Positions 11,703 through 23,418 of a DNA stretch of 64,000 bases are shown here, one piece after another. The stretch covers positions 53,728,064 to 53,792,063 of the forward strand of contig CAMZMU010000063.1 of the NCBI GenBank assembly GCA_947311845.1. Reading direction: 5' to 3'. The notes below the pieces were generated by a model. It searched no databases. It saw only the letters and a list, made by a program, of their open reading frames with translations, and was not told the origin of the DNA. This DNA comes from Poa pratensis (lineage: Eukaryota > Streptophyta > Magnoliopsida > Poales > Poaceae). Within the stretch, counting starts at the first letter, position 1; each line of letters starts with the position of its first letter. The position numbers and the translations under genes are program-made.

Positions 11703-12081
11703 ATGCATCCTACACGCAACATAGAAAATTTCAGTTGCAACTGGAAAAATCTGAGTTGCAACTCATAGACCGCACTAATCACGTTGTAAATCATGTTTTG
11801 AAAAGTATACTATTTGGAACCAAGAAAACATGATTTAATCCTCTTTGTGAGCATCAAATTGGTACCCGGAATTTCCCGTTCATGCCAAAAAAACAATCTC
11901 ATTGTCTACTTGGGCCGCTCGCGATTGGACTGTACGGCCTCTTAACCCGTTGCGGAAACGCTGAAATGGATTTCAGCTAACGTGTGCTTATACATTTGTG
12001 CAGAAGCAATGGACCATACGGTCAGCGCAGAAGATGCTAAAAGAAAAAAGGTCAGTGCAGAACGGAAATCCACTTCGGATA
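11703..12081. other. intergenic, no feature seen
   Basis: No ORF or repeat of note between the Helitron end and the next MITE. Confidence 0.4.
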
Positions 12082-12427
12082 GTAGGTGCAGATGTACCCA
12101 TTACTCAAAAGTAATTTTGAAAATTTCAAAAAAATTAAAGTAAAAATATCGCATATACGTCAAGACATTTTATGTTAGCACACGAAGTTACGTGAAGAAA
12201 AAAAATTTGTGACCTGTGCAAAAAAGACAAATCCGGACGCACCAAAATGTTTTTATACGAGTCATTTTTTTGTCTTTTTTGCACAGGTCACAAAAAATAT
12301 TTTTTCACCACGCCATTTTTTGCTAACACATAATGTTCTAATGTACATCCGAATTTTTTCTATAATTTTTTGACATTTTGAGAAAAACTAATTTTTTTTT
12401 TACGTAATAGGTGCAGATGCATCTATG
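12082..12427. mobile_element. foldback MITE
   Basis: The left end AGGTGCAGATGTACCC and the right end (AATAGGTGCAGATGCATC, read in reverse complement) are imperfect inverted copies. In the middle, a block around GCAAAAAAGACAAA is mirrored by TTTGTCTTTTTTGCAC, so the whole element can fold into a hairpin. It resembles the 8555-8894 element in style and may be a distant relative. Confidence 0.55.
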
Positions 12428-12948
12428 AGCTAAATCGCCGCCTCCAGTGAAGAAGCATTAGTTGGGCTCATTCTTTCTGTTCTTTCTGTGCGAGGTAGTT
12501 GGGCTAGTACATCTTCATATATTTCTCGAAGAAAAAAAAAACTTTGAACGTCTTCATGCACTCAATCAAACAGGCAAATACCGGCAATATGGATTTGGTC
12601 AGTTATCTGTTCGAAGGCTATGGCCGTAGACAAATTAGCTTGCGCCGTCATCCTTATCACTGCCAACCCACAGATAGCTATACGACCATGTGCCGTAAGG
12701 CTAGTCTGTCATGCTCTTCGGTTCGTAGCCAAACTGAGGTTCGGCGGCGTGAAGCAGTGGTATTCATGAGTCGGCGCGATGTAGGGCATCCAACCTCACC
12801 AAGCTTGCAAAGTTGCAATGAAGCTAAATGATGCCTTGCTGATGCTAAAGATGCACTACCTGTGTTCTACCATATGGTACTATAATTCAGAGCTCTTCAT
12901 TGATCTATCACAGTTCGTATCACGTGATCAGATCACATGTTTACTTCT
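12428..12948. other. intergenic, no gene supported
   Basis: A 95-codon plus-strand frame (12544-12831) shows no domain or splice context and is treated as chance. Confidence 0.4.
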
Positions 12949-12957
12949 TTCAACGCA

Positions 12958-13752
12958 CTTTTTTTTCAAACAAAGGCAAAAGGTTTGCCTATTTCATTGA
13001 TTAAGAGAAGTTTTAGAGGAGTACAATACAAAGCCAAGAATGGTTAGGAAAACTAAAGCCTACCCTCGCGTCAAAATAGCACACAAATGCTTCGCGCCCG
13101 CGGTGCCCCAAAGCGAGGCATTCCGCTTAATGGCCGAGATTAGAACATGTGGCATGGAAGCAACCTTCCTAAAAACCCTTATGTTTCTCTCGTTCCAAAT
13201 CTCCCAAGCAGAAAGCACGAGCAACGACGAGAGCCCTTTTCGCCGCCGACCGTTGACCCCCGTGATCGAACACCACCATTCCTCCACCGTGGCGTAGTTG
13301 CTCCATTGCGAAATGTCGAAACCAACCAACCCGAGCCAATCCTTGAGAACATTGCAAACACGAAGTGAGTACTTACACTTGAACATGAGATGTGTCGCGG
13401 TCTCTGGTTTTCTCTTACAAAGTTGGCAAAGGCCACAATGTGGCCACCCTCGACGAGCTAGCCGGTCCGATGTCCACACATGATTTTGGAGGATTAACCC
13501 AAGCAAAGAGTTTGCATTTGGGTGACGCCTAGTTCTTCCAAACCGCCGACATCATGAAGGAAGATGGTGTTGCATGAAATTGCGCCCAGTAGTACGATGC
13601 CGCCGCGTACTTCCCAATAACCTAGATCTTGTTTGATATCCTTGTGCACCGTGACATTTTTGTGCTTGGAGAGGGCAAAAATGGAGGGTGCCACCTCCTT
13701 CGGCTTGAGCCCATCTAACCAAGGCGCATGCCAAAACTTGGCGATCCTCCCA
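12958..13752 (-). mobile_element. 5'-truncated LINE with zf-RVT tail
   Basis: The element is flanked by a 9-bp duplication TTCAACGCA (12949-12957 and 13753-13761), with the T-rich tail at the low-coordinate end, so it reads on the minus strand. Translation gives the C-terminal part of a plant LINE ORF2: NGRIAKFWHAPWLDG, then a zinc-binding reverse-transcriptase tail (zf-RVT) with HCGLCQLCKRKPETATHLMFKC, and later LSAWEIWNERN. A frame change near 13500 breaks it. The coding part starts abruptly at the duplication, as expected for 5' truncation during target-primed reverse transcription. Confidence 0.85.
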
Positions 13753-13767
13753 TTCAACGCAAAGTAA

Positions 13768-14054
13768 GGCCTCCTTTGATTCACATGGTAGGAAAAGTAA
13801 GGGCATATATATTGTGCAGGATTGACTTGCCATGTCCGGTGGAATCCTATAGGAATAGGAACTTTCAAAGGATTTTTTCCCATGAGGTCCAAGCTCATGT
13901 TAGATTTCCCGTGAAAATGCATTACATAGTTCCAACAGGAATATTTCCCAGATGATACAATCCTATGAGTCAAACACGTTCAGAAGGGAAAAATCCACAG
14001 ATCCAAATCCTTCAAAATTCCTTAGGAATACTGTGAATCAAATCAAAGGAGGCC
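13768..14054. mobile_element. Tourist-like MITE (PIF/Harbinger)
   Basis: Perfect TAA duplications (13765-13767 and 14055-14057) flank terminal inverted repeats GGCCTCCTTTGATTCA and TGAATC(AAA)TCAAAGGAGGCC. The inside is AT-rich and non-coding. It landed four bases outside the LINE target duplication. Confidence 0.85.
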
Positions 14055-14057
14055 TAA

Positions 14058-15279
14058 GAGGAGCAGAGAGTTTGACAACTCACACGTCACAAGTCTTACA
14101 CGCGAGTTTTTTTTCTTCTTTGAGTCATGCATGTGTCACTTGAGGTATGATTTTGACAAAAAGCTCGTAGGCCGAGGACCCTCCTGTACGCCGAAGAACA
14201 TGCGCACTTAACTGAATCCGAAAGAGTGGTCACCGAAAGCGACCTAGCAGCACGCTTACTCTGATTTTTAATTAGCAAGTTTCCGATGGGAAAGCGAGCA
14301 CCGAATATGCATATGGGCAACCAAATGTTGTTGCGGATGGCACCAACATTCCCGGCGGCGCATGATGCGATTTGACCCACGCTCGGAATGGTTCGGCAGC
14401 CGACGGCGACGCCGCCTGAGGTGGTGGAAAGGCGACGGATTCACTACCGTTTCCTTCTTCTTGCACAAGCACTTATTATTACACCTAGATCTTGTTTCGA
14501 TCCGTCTCATGCTCCTGGATACGTTGTTGTCCGTGCGAGCGTGTGACTGGCTTTCCACTTATTAGGCTGCCACTAGGACCATGATCAGTTGATCACTCCC
14601 TGAGCCGCCATGTTAACTGAAACTCTTGAATTCTCGGCTGCAACCGCCACAAGTTCTGAAGAATCCAGGCACCTGTTCAGCGTAAGCGCGTCATTCTCAC
14701 ACACGTGAGCCAGTAAATCGTGCTCGTCGGAGATGATATGGAGCATGTGTTCTATGGGACCAAGCGACTATATATATACTCTACTAAACATTTGGCAATA
14801 GGCAGGCGTGATGATTGATGATCGGTGCTCGTAGTAGGCAGGGGGGAATCGAGCTGCCCCGTTCCTTTCATGGTCTTTTCCTTTCCCGTGGTGCCATGGC
14901 TATCGACATTTGTACAGTCTGGAGTAGGTAGTAGTGGTAATCATATTATCTTATGTGCATTATAATCGCACTGGTTTGGCAGGATGCCATCGTTAAATTC
15001 CGGCCTGGCCACTGGCTTTTAATTTTCGCCGCACCTAGCAATGTAGAGCAAATTATTAAGCAGACACGAGACCCATATCCAACCAGCACCACGCGATTTT
15101 CGGACAGTTCGAAAATTTATGAAAAAGCAATCATGCAAGATGACGATCGAACTCGTATACTCAGATTGGGCACAAGTCTCAGCTTTCAGGTCCCAATCGA
15201 TATAGCACACGCTACCGCTTGCGGGCAAGAAGACGCACCTTGCAGACAGAAAGCAATGTTGAGCAGACGATACGGCTAG
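14058..15279. other. intergenic, no gene supported
   Basis: Several short frames on both strands carry no recognisable domain. A TATATATATACT stretch at 14770-14781 could be a promoter element but no transcript is evident. Confidence 0.4.
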
Positions 15280-15584
15280 TAAGAGCATCTCCAAGCGTAG
15301 CCCCCAAATTCGGCCTCCAAACTGTCCGCGGACGCGTCCGGACGCATCCGCGGACAGTGACCGGACTACCCCAAATGTGGTGCTCTACAACCACAATGTT
15401 CTAATTTTCACACCCAAAAACATGCAACCCATGCAACGTAGATACAGGGATAGATAGTTCAATGATCATACGAATAAAACATAGTTCGAACATCTACGAA
15501 CATAGTTCAACACACAAATTAAACGGACATAGTTCAAGGCATCATCACACACGGATGCACACTCGTCGGAGAGACCGGAGTTAA

Positions 15585-16238
15585 TCAGAGATTGTGCGGA
15601 ATTGGGCCCCTGTTCGCCAGTTCCGCCGCTGCCGCTTCTTGCTCTGCACGGGCCCTTGCTCGAGCTCGGATTGCCCTGTGAACCCCAGCTGCACGCTCTA
15701 GTTCCTGTCGTGCCAGCTGAGCCCTAGCTTCACCCTCCAGTTGTTGGCGTGCCTCCCTTGCCTCTCGTTCCCTTTGGCGGGCACGGCGTTCCGTCCGAGC
15801 CTGAGTCTCCGCCTGCCGCATCTTGTCCCTCTTCTCCGCGTCCGGCGTGTAGTCTACGAAAGGGACTTTCCTTGAGTATATCCCAACAATGGAGGAGATC
15901 CCACTCCATGTTCGCCGGCCTCCCCGCAAGCACATTGTACAGTGGGATGACATCCTCCATCTATGCAAATTGCAAGAATAGGTAATCAACGAAATGAAGC
16001 AAGTAGGATACCACATTGTTGAGTAGGATAGTGCACTGTTGAGTAACCACATGGAACTTACGGAACCCATTTGGGTGTAGCATCCGGCAAACTTGTTAAT
16101 CTCGACGACGATGCATTGCCACCTATGGCGGAGAGACGACCCCTCATTGCGGTAAAAGATGGAGTTCGCATTGAACATTTCGGTGATCCGGCCCCAAAAT
16201 GAACCTTGGTTGTAGCATCCGGTTTGGCGTCGGGCGGG
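15585..16238 (-). pseudogene. C-terminal half of Harbinger ORF1-like (NAM-associated) protein
   Basis: Minus-strand translation from the insertion point gives SFWGRITEMFNANS, then SLRHRWQCIVVEINKFAGCY, the Trp/His-containing block typical of NAM-associated ORF1 proteins. A short intron-like stretch follows (about 15965-16070). The remainder is MEDVIPLYNVLAGRP and an Arg/Glu/Ala-rich coiled-coil tail ending GPIPHNL with a stop near 15585. A frame change near 15865 separates WDILKE from PFVDYTPDAEKR, so the copy is broken apart from the LTR insertion. Confidence 0.6.
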
Positions 16239-16243
16239 GTGGC

Positions 16244-17442
16244 TGAAAGAACATTTTGTATCCCTTAGTTTTGTGTGTTAGTTAACAACACATGTGATAG
16301 TTTTAATCTGGTGTTAAGTATATGCAGGTTATAATGTGTCCAGCACATGTGCATCAACACCAAAAGGAGAAAAGAAGTTTCTGGAGCTTATCAGGCCGGA
16401 GTATCCGGACCCCAGGACCGGAGTCTCCGGACTCAGGGGTTTTTGGCCAAAGCGCAGAAAAGTGGTTCAGCCCCTGGTGGGGGCCGGAGTTTCCGGCCCC
16501 AGGGACCGGAGTATCCGCCCCAGACCGGAGTTTCCGGCCTCAGGGACCGGAGTCTCTGCCTGAGCCTCATCATGGCTGTTTGTTGTTCACCCCCTGGTGG
16601 GGGCCGGAGTATCCGGCCCCAGGGGGCCGGAGTTTCCGCCCAGGACCGGATTATCCGGTCACTTTAACCGGAGAATCCAGTGTCAAGCTGTCTGCAACGG
16701 CTAGATTTTCTGGGAGGGGTATAAATACCCCTCCACTTTCCTCCAGCAAGCTAGCTCGCCCACATTTGAAGAACACCATTGTTGCAAGCTCAAGAATCAT
16801 TAGATCTCCCAATCCCTCCACCCAAACTCGTCGATCTTTGGAGGATTGAAGGAGAAGGCCCGGATCTACATCTTCACCAAGCAGTTTTTCATTTCCCCCT
16901 CATTCACTTGAGGGCCCCTTTGCTAGGGTTTCCATGAGGAAAACCTAGCTCATTGTTGTACTCACTTGATTGTCTTTGTGACAGATTGTAGCTGTTTGGG
17001 AGCCCCCAATCTCGTTGTGGGTTGTGCCCGAATCGTTGTTGTAAAGGCTCCGGACTCCGCCTTGAAGGTTTCCGATAGTGGAAGGTGAACCAAACCTTTG
17101 TGGTGCGGTTCATCGGAGAATAAGGTGACACCTTTGTGGTGGTTGAGTTTTGAGCTTTGTGCTAGCTCACACCTCTCCAACGAGACGTACTCCCCTAAAA
17201 AGGAGGAACTCGGAAATACATCCGTGTCTCCGCGTGCTTTCACTTTGGTTACTTCTATCCTTGTTTACCGTCTTTACTTGTTGTATCGTGCTTAGTTGCT
17301 AGCTTGTCATATAGGTAAATTCACCGTAGTTGCATATCTAGAGAATTTACCTTTTGTGTCAAGCCTAATTTGAAAAAGAACTAAAATTGAAGTAGCACCT
17401 ATTCACCCCCCCCCCCCTCTAGGTGTCATACCGATCATTTCA
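16244..17442 (+). repeat. left LTR of the Sirevirus-like element
   Basis: It is 1199 bp. U3 holds a cluster of CCGGAG(T/A)(A/C/T)TCCGG palindromes at 16393-16680. A TATAAATA box at 16720-16727 lies inside a near-perfect palindrome (GAGGGGTAT, AA, ATACCCCTC). A C-run and CTCTAGGTGTCATACCGATC mark the 3' end. By eye it differs from the right LTR at about 13 aligned positions plus a 27-bp block and two small indels. Confidence 0.92.
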
Positions 17443-17444
17443 AT

Positions 17445-17456
17445 TGGTATCAGAGC
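17445..17456 (+). promoter_or_regulatory. primer-binding site, initiator tRNA-Met type
   Basis: TGGTATCAGAGC is the usual plant Copia primer site, complementary to the 3' end of initiator tRNA-Met. It starts two bases after the LTR end. Confidence 0.9.
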
Positions 17457-17493
17457 CTCGGCTCTCTTGTTGGGCTTAACCGCCTAAGAGAAG

Positions 17494-20062
17494 TATGACA
17501 AGTGATAATGACTCCGAGACGGACCAAGCCACTCCGGCATCCATGGCCGATCTCAAAGCGATGGAAACATCATTGAAATCGTCCATGGATGTCAAATTTG
17601 ATGAGATGCGGGACTTGCTCCTAAAATTCTCAAATGGCAAGGCTCCTTCGGAGATCACCAAACCTCTAGAGGAAGAGGATTCCGCTAACTCCAATGACGG
17701 TGAAACCGAGGAGGAAAAAGAGAAAAAGAGAAAGGCTAAAGAAGCCGAACTCACCAAGGGGGATGAAGAAAACAAAGTTAAAGATCCTCCTCCATCCACA
17801 TCCGAGCATGATGGTAGGAAGGAAGGTACCATGCGGTTTCCCATGTGTACTCTCCCGACCTACCTATCCCTTATACCCGCATAAACCCTTTAGGTCCTCC
17901 ACCTAAGCTTAATGCATTAGCTTTTCCTAGTTGGCAACACTCAATGAAATCTCATGTCAACAGTTCCTCTATCGAGCTTTGGAGGATCATTCAAGAGGGT
18001 TACAAGGTTGTGGATCCAAACAACTTATCAAGAAGAGAGGTGGCCGAGAAGCAACTCAATGCCTCCGCTCTCACATGATTGAACTTGCCGTTGGAGAAAA
18101 TGGCATGCATCACATTTCACATGTCTCCACCGCCAAAGAAGCTTGGATTGCCTTGAGGTGGCATTTCTTGGAAATGAAAGCATGAAGAGGAATAGATTTG
18201 ATGTATTGAACAATGAAGCCGAAGGCTTCTACATGCTTGATAATGAAACTCATGAGGAGATGTATGGAAGACTCAAGATTCTTGCCAAAGCCTTTTATAA
18301 TGTAGGGGCAACCTATGCGGATGATGCTTGGGTCAAGAGAAGTATGTCAATGCTCTCATGCCTTTTGAGCCCATTGATTGAAGGCCATACAAGGAAGACA
18401 CAACTACCTTGAAATGTCATCCAATGAAGTTATGCAAGAAATCCAAGCCTCCAAGGTTGCCACCAAGAATGCTCAAGACAACCGTGCTAGGGCCATGGGA
18501 ATGAAACAAGGTCCCTCACTTGCTTTGAAGGCCAAGGTGAGTCTTGATGATAGTGTGGAAATTGAAGCATGCCCAAGCAACCTTCCTCCCATGACCTTGA
18601 ACAAGCCCTCCATGGTCACATAGCTCTTGCAACAAGGACTTTTTGGCGTGACCCGGCCAAGGCAAAGGCTCAAGTTGATCATGAAAACAATCCAAGCGGG
18701 AAGAAGGAGTTTGCTAATAGGATAAAGACTTGCTACAATTGTCATAACAAGCATCACTTCATCAAAGATTGTCCATATGAGAATAGAGAGCAAAACGGTG
18801 GAAGGCTTGTCCTCAAGGGCCAATCAAACATGATACAAAAGAAGCCTTTGTCAAGAGGAAGCCATTCTTCAAGAAGGCACCGAGAATTGTGTTGGTGGCT
18901 CAAGAAGAGTATCCTTCCGAGGATTCCGAAGAAGAAGATGAACCCACTAAGAGGTGGCCGCATTGGCTATTGTATCAACTCCATCATCTTCTCTCTTTGA
19001 ATCCCCCAATGAAAATCTCCACCAACAACGCTCGTTGCCTCATGGCCAACTTACCGAGGTATCATCTTCTACTCCCAAGACTATGCATGAAATAGATGAT
19101 GAAACTAGTCTTGTGATTAAGAAAGAACTTGTTGCTTCCGATACTATTGTGGCTAACTTGCAAGGTGAAACTAAGGCATATGTTGAGTCTCTCTTGAGAC
19201 AACTTGATGCGGCCGAAGAAATCCTTGATGACAAGGGAAAATTGAGAGAGAGGACTCTCACCATAGCATCCTTGAATGCTTCCATAGAATCCTTGAATGC
19301 TTCTCTTGAAGAAGAGAGTGAATATAGAACTACTCTTGAGGAAAGACTTGAGTCTCTTGATGATAAAAATGATGAAATAATTGCTAAAATCATTAAGGAT
19401 AGAGATCATGTCTTTGCTAAATATAAAGTGATTAAAAAGGAGAAAGTCGAATTTGTGGCTGCTAATGCTAGACTTCTTGAGGATTTGGAGAAGCTTGACA
19501 AGGCTCACAAGGCCTTGGAAAGTGAACACTCCAACCTTGTCAAGTCTCATGAGCAACTTCAAACTCAACTTTCTAAATCTACTCACCTAGTACCTCTATT
19601 CTCTCTCGTGATCATGCAAATGTTATTGAGGAAAATGCTAGGTTGAAGGTGGATCTTGCCAAGGCCACTAGTGCCAAGACCTCTACGCCCAAAGGTAAAG
19701 AAAAGGTTGTTGCTTATGCTTTTGAGCAAAAGCCACACAAAGGGAAGGAGGGTCTTGGTTATGTAGCCAAGGCAAAGAACAAGAAGAGCAACAACAAGGA
19801 GAACAAGACCAAGCCCGCACAAGCCAAGACTCCATTGCGGGTGGTAATGCCACTAGGGGCAAGACCACTCGTAGTGACTTTGCGGGGCATAACAATCCCA
19901 ACTACATTCTTTATGTTGACTATTATGGGGATGTTTATGCAATATGTTGGTCCTTATGATGGTTACATTGATTATCTATTTGGGTTCCTAAGACCCTTGT
20001 TGCTAACAAAAGAGGACCCATTGAGAAATGGGTACCTAAATCCAAGCAATGATTTCTTGTAG
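17494..20062 (+). pseudogene. gag: Copia gag, broken
   Basis: The open start MTSDNDSETDQATPASMADL gives a hydrophilic, Glu/Lys-rich N-terminus. In shifting frames this is followed by a UBN2/Copia gag core (FPSWQHSMKSHV, IELWRIIQEGY, STAKEAWIAL, LIEGH), a zinc knuckle CYNCHNKHHFIKDCP near 18731-18775, and a long coiled coil (about 19080-19600) with repeated ASLNASIESLNAS-type heptads. At least four frame changes are needed to read it, so no functional capsid protein is made. The long coiled-coil tail is a feature of large Sirevirus gags. Confidence 0.8.
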
Positions 20063-20083
20063 GACTATGCTTCCGGTGGGTCT

Positions 20084-20680
20084 AAATGGGTGGTTGATAG
20101 TGGATGCACTAGTCATATGACCGGAAGCAAGGAGATTATGACGGAGTTGAGACCAAATCTAAATCATGCAACCGTCTCTTATGGTGATAAGTCAAAAGCT
20201 GAGGTAAAGAGTCTCGGCAAGGTGGTAGTTGCAAAGGATATCACCCTTGTAAATGTCATGCTTGTCGAGTCTCTCGGTTACAATCTTATGTCCGTTCGTG
20301 CACTTAATAAGATGAACTTTGATGTCCATTTTACTATTGATATGGTGGTACTCTTGAGGAGCAAGACTCTAAAGGTCATGTTCGTTGGGTATGTTGAAAA
20401 TGAGTTGTTTGTGGTGGACTTTTCGGGGTCAACCAACACTCAAGCAATATGCCTATTCGGAAAGGCCGACGTGGGGGTTGTGGCATCGCCGCTTGTCCCA
20501 TGTCAACATGAGAACTTTGCAAAGTCTTCACAAGGGTGGCCACATTCTTGGACTAAAAGAATGTTTCTTTTTCTAGAGATCGTCTTTGTAGGGCTTGTGT
20601 TGAAGGAAAGATGCATGATTCTCCCCATCAAGCAAGACCATCATTTCATCAAAGAGGATATTGGAACTTCTTCATGTTGA
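20084..20680 (+). pseudogene. Copia protease and GAG-pre-integrase region, broken
   Basis: WVVDSGCTSHMTG (from 20084) is the aspartic-protease motif of Copia, with DSG as active site. It is followed by a pepsin-like fold region through VESLGYNLMSVRAL. In a shifted frame, GLWHRRLSHVNMRTLQSL (about 20470-20530) is the pre-integrase zinc-finger segment with its His pair. The switch of frame near 20440 breaks the polyprotein. Confidence 0.8.
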
Positions 20681-21330
20681 TCTCTTTGGTGCCGTGCCTC
20701 AACCTAGTCTTGGTGGGAAGAAGTATTGTTTGGTGATTGTTGATGACTATTCAAGATTTACTTGGGTTTATTTCTTCAAGTCGAAGGATGAGACTCAACA
20801 AGCCGTCATCGACTTCCAATGAAGTTCAACGTCAACACAATGTTCCCATATTGGTCATTAGGAGTGACAATGGCTCCGAGTTCAAGAACTACACCTAAAT
20901 GAGTTTCTTAGTGAAGAGGGAATTCGTCATCAATATTCCGCTGCATATACCCCTCAACAAAATGGTGTAGCCGAGAGGAAGAACCGGACTCTCATGGATA
21001 TGGCAAGGTCCATGTTGGCGGAGTTTAAGTCTCCGCTCTTCTTGGGCCGAGGCCATCTCCACGGCGTGTCACTCATCTAACCGGTTATTCTTTCGTGTTG
21101 GAGAAAGGAGACTCCATATGAAATGCTTACCGGCAACAAGCCCAATATCTCCTACTACCGTGTGTTTGGTTGTAAGTGTTTCTATAAATCAAAGGTGTTC
21201 GTTTATCTAAATTTGAATCTAAAGCTTTAGAGGGTGTTTTTGTTGGTTACGGTGCGAATCTCACACTTATAGAGTCTACGACAAATCCTTAGGGAGAGTT
21301 GTGGAATCTTGTAGTGTGAGGTTCGATGAG
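20660..21330 (+). pseudogene. Copia integrase core, broken
   Basis: Reading through several frames gives LHVDLFGAVPQP, VDDYSRFTWVYFF, RSDNGSEFKN and YTPQQNGVAERKNRTL, which contain the D, D and E of the catalytic triad. Stops and frame changes (for example near 20820 and 20898) interrupt it. The terminal region around GLNLTL/FVGYG-like remnants links to the polymerase. Confidence 0.75.
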
Positions 21331-21859
21331 AATGACGGCTCCCAAGTGGCGCAATTTCATGTTTGTGATGTAGATATGAGGAACCTCAAGATGCAATAAG
21401 AAGAATGGGCGTTGGTTTCTTTCGCCCTATTGAGATCCATCATGAGCCTCCTCAAGCAAGTCAAGCAAGTCAAGCTCCATCAAGTGGAGATCCATCATCA
21501 CAAGTTGAACCGGCGCCTCCATGGAAGCAAATGATGCACCTACCCAAGAACAAGTTCAAGACCCTCCTCAAGTTGACCAAGTTGCTATGCAAGAACCAAG
21601 TCTCCTATTGTTGATGCTAGCCAAGGTCATGACCAAGATCAACCCTCTCCTTCTATTGTTGAAGATGTGCAAATGATCAAGGTCACACCGGTCAAGACGG
21701 GGACTCAAATGATCAAGATGATCAAGTGATACCTCCAAGATCAATAGAGATATCGAAACCCGTCGTAGAAGAGTAAAAGAATTGAGAAGAAAGAGTCATC
21801 TTGAAGCTATTTTGACCGAAGAAAGGGTGTTACCACAAGAGGTCAATTGGCAACTTTAG

Positions 21860-22960
21860 TGAACATCAAGCACATATCTCCATGGTGGAACCAAAGAAAG
21901 TCTTTGAAGCTCTTGAAGATCCGGATTGGTTGGAAGCTATGCATGATGAACTCAATAACTTCAAGCGCAACAAAGTGTGGAATCTAGTTGAGAAGCCAAA
22001 AGATTGCCGCAATGTTATAGGCACAAAGTGGATATTCAAGAACAAGCAAGATGAACATGGAATGGTTGTGAGGAACAAGGCAAGATTGGTTGCACAAGGG
22101 TACTCTCAAGTTGAAGGCATTGATTTTGGAGAGACTTATGCACCCGTGGCTCGCCTTGAGTCCATCCGTATCCTTCTTGCATATGCATCACATCATAATT
22201 TAAATTGCAACAAATGGATGTGAAAAGTGCTTTTCTTAATGGTCCTTTAAAGGAGTTGGTATATGTTAAGCAACCACCGGGTTTGAGGACCCAAACTTCC
22301 CTAACCATGTCTACAAGCTTGATAAGGCGCTCTATGGTCTCAAACAAGCACCTCGTGCTTGGTATGAGCACCTAAGAGAGCTATTGCTAGACCGTGGATT
22401 TGAAGTGGGGCAAATCGATCCCACTCTCTTTACCAAGAGGGTTAAAGGGGAGCTTTTCATATGCCAACTTTATGTTGATGATATTATCTTTGGCTCATCT
22501 AACAAAGCTTTTAATGATGAATTTTCAAAGCTTATGACCGATAGGTTCGAGATGTCCATGATGGGAGAGTTGAAGTTCTTCCTTGGTTTTGAGATCAAGC
22601 AATTGAGTGGAGGGACTTTCATCTCTCAAACAAAATTACCCAAGACATGCTCAAGAGTTCAAGATGCAAGATGCTAAAGAGAAGAGGTTTCCTATGGACA
22701 CCAAATGTCATCTTGAACTTAATCCAAGGGTAAAGATGTTGATCAAAAACTTTATCGCTCTATGATTGGTTCTTTGCTTTATCTTTGTGCATCTAGACCC
22801 GATATTGTGTTGAGTGTAGGGGTGTGTGCAAGGTATCAAGCGGCTCCTAAAGAAAGCCACTTGCAAGCGGTCAATAGAATCCTTCGATATTTGGTTCATA
22901 CCCAAGGTTTGGTTTGTGGTATCCTAAGGGCTCAACTTCTCTCTTGCCGGGTACACGGAT
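21860..22960 (+). pseudogene. Copia reverse transcriptase (RVT_2), broken
   Basis: The core starts with [19 protein letters not shown] and [20 protein letters not shown], then [20 protein letters not shown], the usual RVT_2 opening. After a frame change near 22200 the sequence resumes as LLDRGFEVGQIDPTLF and LYVDDIIFGSSN (YVDD, 22471-22482), the catalytic motif, followed by FEMSMMGELKFFLGF. Later, MIGSLLYLCASRPDI lies in another frame. The active-site motif survives but the polyprotein is not continuous. Confidence 0.85.
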
Positions 22961-23058
22961 TCGGATTGGGCTGGTTGTAAGGATGATAGGAAATCAACTT
23001 CCGGGGCATGCCAATTCCTTGGTAGGTCCTTGGTGAGTTGGTCTTCTAAGAAGCAAAA

Positions 23059-23418
23059 TTGTATATCTCTCTCACCACCGAAGCCGAGTATGTGGCAGCC
23101 GCTAGTGCTTGCACTCAATTGTTATGGATGAGGCAAACTTTAAAGGAATACGGTGTCCATTGTGACAAAGTGCCTCTTTTATGTGACAATGAAAGTGCTA
23201 TCAAGATTGGTCACAACCCGGTGGAACACTCAAGAACGAAGCATATTGAGATTCGATATCACTTTATTCGTGATCACATTAACCGGGGTGACATTGAGCT
23301 TGGCTATATTCCAACCAAGAACCAACTTGCCGATATGTTCACGAAGCCACTTGATGAAGCAAGATTCACTTATTTGAGGCATGAGCTAAATATCGTGGAT
23401 TCAAGGAGCGTGGCTTGA
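23059..23418 (+). pseudogene. Copia RNase H end
   Basis: [31 protein letters not shown] and HIEIRYHFIRD are the RNase H blocks, with ADMFTKPL at 23328-23351 as the typical C-terminal signature. This segment is open, but its upstream fusion partner is out of frame. It ends at TGA 23416-23418. Confidence 0.85.

Noticed and set aside
12544..12831. 95-codon ORF as a gene
   Set aside because: No domain, splice signal or promoter context.
16393..16680. Regularly repeated palindromes resembling a CRISPR array
   Set aside because: They lie in a plant retrotransposon LTR, spacing is irregular, and there are no unique spacers.
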